Source of the DNA: Conus ventricosus
Lineage: Eukaryota; Mollusca; Gastropoda; Neogastropoda; Conidae
Assembly (NCBI GenBank): GCA_018398815.1
Contig: JAFLJL010004159.1
Location: 30,001 to 48,063 of the forward strand
Length of the DNA: 18,063 nucleotides
Direction of reading: 5' to 3'
This document shows, piece after piece, positions 17,741-18,063 of this stretch. The position numbers and the translations under genes are program-made. The notes beneath the pieces were generated by a model. The model saw only the letters and a program-made list of their open reading frames with translations, was not told where the DNA came from and did not search any database. The first letter of the stretch is position 1. Each line of letters begins with the position of its first letter.

Positions 17741-18063
17741 ATGAATGAATGAATATAATGCTTTAATCAGAAGGGCCCTTGGCCCATTCTGATGGGGCTC
17801 AATCAAAATACAATTTCAAAACGATAATCACACAGTATAAATACATGTCTACCAGTACAATGCAAAATAATGCAATCTAGCTATTGATAAACAGCACTCT
17901 AGCAAAGGGTTTAATAATACAATTTAAAAAGTTCGCTCGTTACAATGTTAACGATGAAAGTAAAAAAACAACCCGAAAAATACATGGATTAATGTAGTAT
18001 TTTTTGGAATAATTCTTTTTCTAAATCAAAATGTAAGCTGGACACATAAGACAAAAGCTTTCA
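17741..18063 (-). mobile_element. 3' end of a non-LTR retrotransposon, cut by the window edge
   Basis: On the minus strand a T-rich region without long frames ends in a hairpin and then a short ATTCATTCATT tail (AATGAATGAATGAAT at 17741-17755 on plus). The hairpin at 17766-17793 pairs ATCAGAA with TTCTGAT and GGGCC with GGCCC around a CTT loop, with one bulged A. A stem-loop just before a short tandem tail is the hallmark of CR1/L2-type LINE 3' ends and of SINEs that borrow them. The body would lie beyond 18063. Family is not named. Confidence 0.6.
17766..17793 (-). other. Hairpin near the retrotransposon 3' tail
   Basis: A 12-bp stem (7 plus 5 bp) with a 3-base loop and a single bulged A, read directly from the sequence. 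In LINEs such stem-loops are the site recognised by the element's own reverse transcriptase, and that role is inferred here. Confidence 0.7.

Overview
No intact host gene is visible in this window. It looks like intergenic or intronic DNA from a microsatellite-rich animal genome. I infer a marine invertebrate, probably a mollusc, from the density of CA/GT, CT/GA and AAT tracts, a Ty3/Gypsy-type retrotransposon, and a LINE-like 3' end with a short tandem tail. No species is claimed. Almost all long open frames are translations of dinucleotide repeats (Cys/Val or His/Thr runs) and are not genes.

Layout. 1-1093 is CT-rich low complexity with four diverged copies of a roughly 40-bp unit. 1089-2216 holds GT tracts, a poly(A) run, an AT-rich patch and a G-run-rich block. 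From about 2217 a compound module recurs three times: (GT)n, a ~200-bp unique part 'L', (CA)n, and a ~600-bp unique part 'R'. Module A is about 1646-3165, module B about 3165-4815. Module C starts at 4816 and its L part ends in a CA tract at 5460. Its R part is found only at 13598-14186, because an ~8.1-kb LTR retrotransposon (5461-13557) sits inside its CA tract.

The retrotransposon has ~1.0-1.1-kb LTRs, a ~1.5-kb untranslated leader, a frameshifted gag (from 8006), an aspartic protease (DTGA at 9335-9346), a Ty3/Gypsy reverse transcriptase and RNase H (about 10258-11639), and a polypurine tract directly before the 3' LTR. I see no integrase. The 821 bp between the RNase H end and the 3' LTR is AT-rich and apparently non-coding. 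The RT active-site box reads FFDY rather than a double aspartate. Frames break every few dozen codons although family residues persist, so sequencing indels and real decay cannot be told apart here.

14187-18063 is a mosaic of microsatellites (ATC, CT, GT, AT, GA, AAT, CA, CCAA, GA, CA, GA-GT, CA-CG-GA) with short unique stretches. It includes a SINE/MITE-like piece near 15070-15172, one weak candidate exon (15866-15991), and, at the right edge on the minus strand, the 3' end of a non-LTR retrotransposon with a hairpin and an (ATTC)n-type tail.
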